Shown here: positions 14,122-17,799 of the stretch, one piece after another
Layout: every line of letters starts with the position of its first letter
Numbering within the stretch: position 1 is the first letter of the stretch
Assembly (NCBI GenBank): GCA_031548675.1
Contig: JAVBQU010000030.1
Coordinates: forward strand, 1-17,799
Source: JAVBQU01 sp031548675
GTDB lineage: Bacteria > Bacteroidota > Bacteroidia > Bacteroidales > P3
Length of the DNA stretch: 17,799 nucleotides
Direction of reading: 5' to 3'
The notes under the pieces: generated by a model
What the model was told of the DNA's origin: nothing
Database searches by the model: none
The model's input: the letters and a program-made list of their open reading frames with translations, nothing else
Position numbers and translations under genes: made by a program

Positions 14122-14994
14122 TTATTTCTGCTTAAATAAAAATTCTTTTTCTTCTTTGGTCAGTTTATCGTATCCATACTGAGAAATTTTATCTAATATC
14201 TCATCAATGCGTTTTTGATTTACTGCCCGTTGCTCATTAAATTCCCTATCTGTTAAAGGTCGTTTGGGTTTTATATTCTTTCTCACTTTCATTTTGGGTT
14301 TATAGGCAACTGCCTGTCCTGCAAATCTATTTTTTAAATATAAATATACAAAACCACCCAACGCTCCTCCAATATGAGCCGCATATAATCCTTCCTGTCC
14401 TGATTTTATGGCTAATATATCAAAAACAAAAATTATCAAAGCAATATATTTCAACTTAACTTTACCCAATAATAATAGTTTGTATTCCATATTAGGCAAA
14501 GTATATACTGCCGCCGTTAAAACAGCTAAAACTGACGGGGTTGAGCTAATTAAAAAGGCTGTATGGCGGGCATTTTGAAAAGCAGGTAAATAATACGTGC
14601 CAGCAAAAACTACAGCTCCGACTAATCCTCCTATCAGATAACTCCATAAAATAGTTCGTTCTCCTTTATATTGTTGCAAGAGCAATCCGGCAAGGTAAAG
14701 TACCATCATATTGAACAAAAACTGCCAAAAATGGATATTTACAAACATGTACGACAAAATAGTCCAAGATTGCCTGAAAAAAACATTTATATCGGCAGGA
14801 AATAATAAATAGGAAATCCAAGTAGCTTGGCTTAATTCTCCTGAATTATTATTGAAAAGATAGATAGTACTGCTTATAATCCATAAAATTAGAAATATCC
14901 CTATATTTATAAGCATAATACGGGATAAAGCACTCCGACCCGTAAAAAAACGTTTTAAATCGTTGAAGAATAAATTAACCGGATTTGGGTTCAT
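14122..14994 (-). CDS. Rhomboid-family membrane protein, catalytic site degenerate
   Basis: A 290-residue multi-pass membrane protein, last gene of the mutL operon. About six hydrophobic segments follow a basic N-terminus (about 25-45, 77-105, 113-135, 145-165, 180-198, 203-220). A basic, charged cytoplasmic tail of about 65 residues ends in KLTKEEKEFLF. Rhomboid landmarks are recognisable: the HFWQFLFNMM segment (His88, Asn95) and AAHIGGALGG with the catalytic-type His207. The GxSG serine motif is replaced by ISSTPSV (149-155), placing Thr152 at the serine position by alignment on the following valine. The usual second histidine of the HxxxN segment is Gln91. It therefore looks like a non-catalytic (pseudo-) rhomboid or one with an unusual nucleophile. 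It begins 23 bases after an apparently active paralogue and may pair with it. A charged N-terminal FFNDLKRFFTGRSALSR is typical of these Bacteroidota rhomboids. Confidence 0.85.
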   Translation of the reverse strand: MNPNPVNLFFNDLKRFFTGRSALSRIMLINIGIFLILWIISSTIYLFNNNSGELSQATWISYLLFPADINVFFRQSWTILSYMFVNIHFWQFLFNMMVLYLAGLLLQQYKGERTILWSYLIGGLVGAVVFAGTYYLPAFQNARHTAFLISSTPSVLAVLTAAVYTLPNMEYKLLLLGKVKLKYIALIIFVFDILAIKSGQEGLYAAHIGGALGGFVYLYLKNRFAGQAVAYKPKMKVRKNIKPKRPLTDREFNEQRAVNQKRIDEILDKISQYGYDKLTKEEKEFLFKQK

Positions 14995-15017
14995 TAGATT
15001 ATCGTATTCTGAATTTA

Positions 15018-15734
15018 TTAAAATTCTTGATACCCGTCTTTTTTACCTTTATGCCTCCATAAAAGTATAAGAATAATACCAAAAATCATCCCTCCTAAAT
15101 GGGCAAAGTGGGCAATGCCATCGTTGCCTCTGATTCCTGAAAAAAGTTCAATGGCTCCGTATGCTATGACAAACCATTTTGCTTTGATGGGAAAAAGAAA
15201 GTATATATAAAGTAAGGTATTGGGAAACATCATTCCAAATGCCAATAAAATTCCATATACAGCTCCGGAAGCTCCCACTGTAATAAACTGATTCAACAAA
15301 ACTTTTTTATCAACCAATCCAATCCCTGCCACATTTATTATTTCATCTGAAGCTGTTAGAATCTCTCTTAAATCTATATACCAAACAATTTGCTGCACTA
15401 TTCCAGCACCAATTCCTGTAACCAAGTAATAAATTAAAAATCGTTTTGCTCCCCAAAAGTTTTCCAAAACATAGCCGAACATCCACAAGGCAAACATATT
15501 AAAAAATATATGACTCCAACTCCGGGTGTCGTGCAAAAACATATAAGTTAAATATTGGTAGGGCTTAAAGCTTTCTGCTTTAAAAAAATGCAAACCAAAA
15601 AGATTATTTAGATCTATTCCTTTCGAATGTTGCAAAATCAATGCTGCGACAAAAACCAAAACATTGATAATTAAAAGATTTTTTACAACAGGGGGTAAAA
15701 AACTGAATCCGCGCGGGCTGTAATTTGAAGACAT
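15018..15734 (-). CDS. Rhomboid intramembrane serine protease, catalytic residues intact
   Basis: A 238-residue six-helix membrane protease that cleaves transmembrane substrates within the lipid bilayer. Conserved features: YMFLHDTRSWSHIFFNMFAL with His68, His75 and Asn79, the oxyanion-hole histidine and asparagine; GASGAVYG with catalytic Ser156; and HFAHLGG with catalytic His212. The N-terminal tail is short (about 18 residues) and the C-terminus basic. A loop of about 30 residues (about 119-150) lies between the third and fourth helices, longer than in compact rhomboids. It lies 51 bases after mutL and 23 before the degenerate rhomboid, so all three are probably one transcript. Substrates are unknown. 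Confidence 0.93.
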   Translation of the reverse strand: MSSNYSPRGFSFLPPVVKNLLIINVLVFVAALILQHSKGIDLNNLFGLHFFKAESFKPYQYLTYMFLHDTRSWSHIFFNMFALWMFGYVLENFWGAKRFLIYYLVTGIGAGIVQQIVWYIDLREILTASDEIINVAGIGLVDKKVLLNQFITVGASGAVYGILLAFGMMFPNTLLYIYFLFPIKAKWFVIAYGAIELFSGIRGNDGIAHFAHLGGMIFGIILILLWRHKGKKDGYQEF

Positions 15735-15785
15735 ATATGTATATAATTAATTTCCAATAATTCTTTTCTAAATCTCTACTTCTTT

Positions 15786-17660
15786 TTAATTCAGGAGTTT
15801 TTCTAAATCGTCTTTTTTCAGAACTGTCATAATCTTTTTTCCTGAAGGGGTATATTCCGGAACAGGCAATGTAAATAATTGTTCTACTATGGTTTCTAAT
15901 TCCAATTGTGATAATTTTTTTCCGGCTTTTACCGACATGCTTTTTGCCATTGCCAAAGCTACTTTTTGATTCTTTTCTTGTACTTTTTGAGAGGGAAGCT
16001 CTGTTTTTAAGCTTTCTATTAATTCTTCCATAATCGGTTTTATATCTTCTTCCTTTACATCGGCAGGCGTACCATTAATTACAAAATCGTTTTTACCAAA
16101 AATATCAATATCATAACCTAAAGCCCTCACTTCTGGTAAAAGTTCTGTAAACAGAGCTGTATCAGCTGGTGAAAATGTTACAATCTGCGGAAAAAGCTTT
16201 TGCTGTGGTTGAATAATTTCTACTAAATCTTTTGATAAGAAACGTTCATATAAAATACGTTCCGATGCCCGTTGTTGGTCAATAATAACTAAGCCCGATT
16301 TTAAGGAGGTTACAATATACTGATTTTGACATTGAAATAGTATAGAGGTTGAAGAATCCTGATGCTTTATATCATTATCTATAAAAAGCTCATTTATTTC
16401 ATTTGGTTTCTTTATAGCAGGTTCTTCTATTAATTGTGTAAAATCTTCAGTATAGTTCTGTTTTTTCTCTGCATCAAACATTTTCTCCCAATTCTGCAGG
16501 TTCGATTTATCCCGCATAGTCGATGCTTTTTGCGAGGGTTTTTCCCATTTTTTATCAAAAGGGTTGTAATCAGGGTTTATATCAATAGCAGGGACTTTGG
16601 GAACATACCCTTTAGGAGCCGGTGGGATATCAAAGGTTTGTTCTTTTTCAAAATCCAGTGTAGGGGCTATACTAAATTGCCCTAATGATTTTTTTACAGC
16701 AGCCCTTAAAACCGCATAAATAGCCCGTTCATCCCAAAATTTCACTTCTGTTTTAGTGGGATGAATATTAACATCTATGGTTTTAGGATCGACATCTAGG
16801 CATAAAAAATAGCCCGGATGATTTTTTTGAGGCAGTAATTCTTCAAAAGCGCTGTTTATTGCATGGTGGAAATATGAACTTTTCATAAATCTGCCATTGG
16901 TAAAAAAATACTGTTCTCCTCTTGTCTTTTTTGCAAATTCGGGCTTACAAATAAAACCGTAAATATTTACCAAATCCATATTTTGCTCCACCGGAACCAA
17001 ACGCTGGTTGTAGTTACTTCCAAACAAAGCTGTAATTCGTTGTTTGAAATTTCCTTTTTCTAATTTAAAAATTAATTTGCCATTATGATATAATGAAAAA
17101 GCAATGGAATTATTAATTAATGCTACCCGAAAAAATTCTTCTTGTATATGGGTAAATTCTACAGTATCGGATTTTAAAAAATTTCTTCGGGCTGGTATAT
17201 TAAAAAACAAATTTTTAACTGCAATATTTGTTCCTTTGCTACATTGGCAAAGGGTTTGCTCTTTTACTTCAGATGCTTCAATAACAATATGTGTTCCTGC
17301 TTCATCATCTGCCTGTTTGGTTTTCAATTCTACTTGTGCAACTGCGGCTATTGATGCTAAAGCCTCTCCTCTAAACCCCATAGTACGTATGGCATACAAA
17401 TCATTTGCTTCCCGTATTTTGGATGTAGCATGTCTTTCAAAGCAAAGGCGTGCATCAGTTCCAGACATACCGTTGCCATTATCCAAGACCTGCACCAAAG
17501 TACGTCCTGAATCTTTAATAATTAATTCAATGGTATTTCCTCCTGCATCAATTGCATTTTCCAATAATTCTTTTACAACGGAAGCAGGTCGTTGAACCAC
17601 CTCCCCTGCTGCTATTTGATTGGCAACCGAATCTGGTAATAAACGGATAATATCTGACAT
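15786..17660 (-). CDS. mutL: DNA mismatch repair protein MutL
   Basis: A 624-residue GHKL ATPase that couples MutS mismatch recognition to downstream excision. N-terminal ATPase motifs: IAAGEVVQRPASVVKELLEN (17-35, Mg-binding Asn35), DNGNGM (60-65), ATSKI, GFRGEAL (95-101) and NLFFNIPARRNFLK (150-163). The transducer domain follows to about 330, with NIHPTKTEVKF. A charged, low-complexity linker (about 335-435) joins a dimerisation domain (about 436-624). In that domain the endonuclease motif DQHA(x)2E(x)4E reads DQQRASERILYE (461-472): Asp461, Glu467 and Glu472 remain but His is Gln463. The later zinc motifs are also missing (AKSMSVKAG and YTPSGKK in place of an ACK-type and a CPHGRP motif). 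A leader hairpin and a -7 box lie upstream. Two rhomboid genes follow it. Confidence 0.97.
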   Translation of the reverse strand: MSDIIRLLPDSVANQIAAGEVVQRPASVVKELLENAIDAGGNTIELIIKDSGRTLVQVLDNGNGMSGTDARLCFERHATSKIREANDLYAIRTMGFRGEALASIAAVAQVELKTKQADDEAGTHIVIEASEVKEQTLCQCSKGTNIAVKNLFFNIPARRNFLKSDTVEFTHIQEEFFRVALINNSIAFSLYHNGKLIFKLEKGNFKQRITALFGSNYNQRLVPVEQNMDLVNIYGFICKPEFAKKTRGEQYFFTNGRFMKSSYFHHAINSAFEELLPQKNHPGYFLCLDVDPKTIDVNIHPTKTEVKFWDERAIYAVLRAAVKKSLGQFSIAPTLDFEKEQTFDIPPAPKGYVPKVPAIDINPDYNPFDKKWEKPSQKASTMRDKSNLQNWEKMFDAEKKQNYTEDFTQLIEEPAIKKPNEINELFIDNDIKHQDSSTSILFQCQNQYIVTSLKSGLVIIDQQRASERILYERFLSKDLVEIIQPQQKLFPQIVTFSPADTALFTELLPEVRALGYDIDIFGKNDFVINGTPADVKEEDIKPIMEELIESLKTELPSQKVQEKNQKVALAMAKSMSVKAGKKLSQLELETIVEQLFTLPVPEYTPSGKKIMTVLKKDDLEKLLN

Positions 17661-17691
17661 AATTTAAATCTAAATTACACAATAAATCATA

Positions 17692-17721
17692 GATAAATTG
17701 AAATATAATCTTCAATTTATC
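17692..17721. repeat. Perfect 11-bp inverted repeat in the mutL leader
   Basis: GATAAATTGAA (17692-17702) and TTCAATTTATC (17711-17721) are exact reverse complements around an 8-base loop. The repeat lies 32-61 bases upstream of the mutL start and inside its predicted leader. No T-run follows it leftward, so it is more likely an RNA hairpin or a protein-binding palindrome than a terminator. Confidence 0.55.
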
Positions 17722-17749
17722 ATTTTGTTACAGGTAAAAAGGAAAGATG

Positions 17750-17780
17750 CAAAGATAGTGCATTTGCTCGGGCAAGAAAA
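17750..17780 (-). promoter_or_regulatory. Promoter for mutL and the rhomboid genes
   Basis: CAAAGATA (17750-17757) reads TATCTTTG leftward, an exact TAnnTTTG box. AAAA at 17777-17780 gives a T-rich -33 element 19 bases upstream. The predicted start near 17743 leaves about 83 nucleotides of leader, containing the inverted repeat. Confidence 0.58.
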
Positions 17781-17799
17781 GCCTATTTAAAAGAATTTT

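Noticed and set aside
17104..17595. 163-residue open frame on the plus strand inside mutL
   Set aside because: It overlaps the conserved ATPase motifs of mutL on the other strand; the open frame is a by-product of the mutL codon constraints.
1..17799. Mobile element, CRISPR array, prophage or defence island
   Set aside because: No transposase, integrase, phage gene, regularly spaced repeat or restriction/defence gene was found. The lone tRNA-Arg, a possible integration site, is followed directly by its terminator and by the end of the mutL-rhomboid operon, not by an integrase.

Overview
This AT-rich window is chromosomal DNA from a member of the Bacteroidota, most likely Bacteroidales or a close relative. 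The evidence is the content: DUF5777 and DUF6029 type barrels, an Omp28-type lipoprotein, a protein with a type IX secretion (T9SS) C-terminal sorting domain, a CarboxypepD_reg-like envelope protein and a MutL with a degenerate C-terminal metal site. Intergenic regions also repeatedly carry the Bacteroidota -7 promoter box TAnnTTTG, and clear Shine-Dalgarno sites are absent. Nothing indicates a prophage, transposon, CRISPR array or plasmid. Most of the window is housekeeping and envelope genes.

Layout. (1) 2-925 (+): 3' part of folC, cut by the window edge. (2) 3241-920 (-): a tight four-gene envelope operon, Rieske [2Fe-2S] lipoprotein, membrane-anchored OB-fold protein, YceI, DUF5777 barrel. 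(3) 3242-3563: divergent intergenic region with a promoter for the rightward gene and a 7-9-7 palindrome in front of the Rieske gene. (4) 3564-6800 (+): a 1078-residue multi-cofactor flavoprotein that fuses into one chain modules which other organisms encode as separate subunits of amino/imino-acid dehydrogenases. (5) 6915-7805 (+): dapA. (6) 7932-11966 (+): four exported proteins (T9SS cargo with a CxxxC, TlpA-like thioredoxin, DUF6029 barrel, Omp28-like lipoprotein with CxxC), partly separated by strong hairpin terminators and separate promoters. (7) 12779-11967 (-): a CarboxypepD_reg-like exported protein, abutting the Omp28 gene tail to tail. (8) 12885-12954: TPP riboswitch ahead of a lone thiM (13055-13849, +). 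(9) 13982-14055: tRNA-Arg(ACG) with its own promoter and a long, probably bidirectional terminator. (10) 17660-14122 (-): mutL followed by two rhomboid genes.

How the genes work together. Two regions look like incompletely described envelope redox modules. The leftward operon combines a high-potential type Rieske lipoprotein with a YceI (isoprenoid-binding fold) protein, an OB-fold protein and an outer-membrane barrel. The 7.9-12 kb block combines three exported proteins bearing CxxC or CxxxC motifs with a barrel whose only two cysteines sit close together near its C-terminus. Neither has an assigned function from sequence alone.

The most unusual observations are these: a tRNA-Arg in which the near-universal G19-C56 tertiary pair reads A19-U56; a tandem rhomboid pair in which the first has all catalytic residues and the second has lost the serine-site motif; a MutL with eroded endonuclease/zinc motifs; and the five-module flavoprotein.
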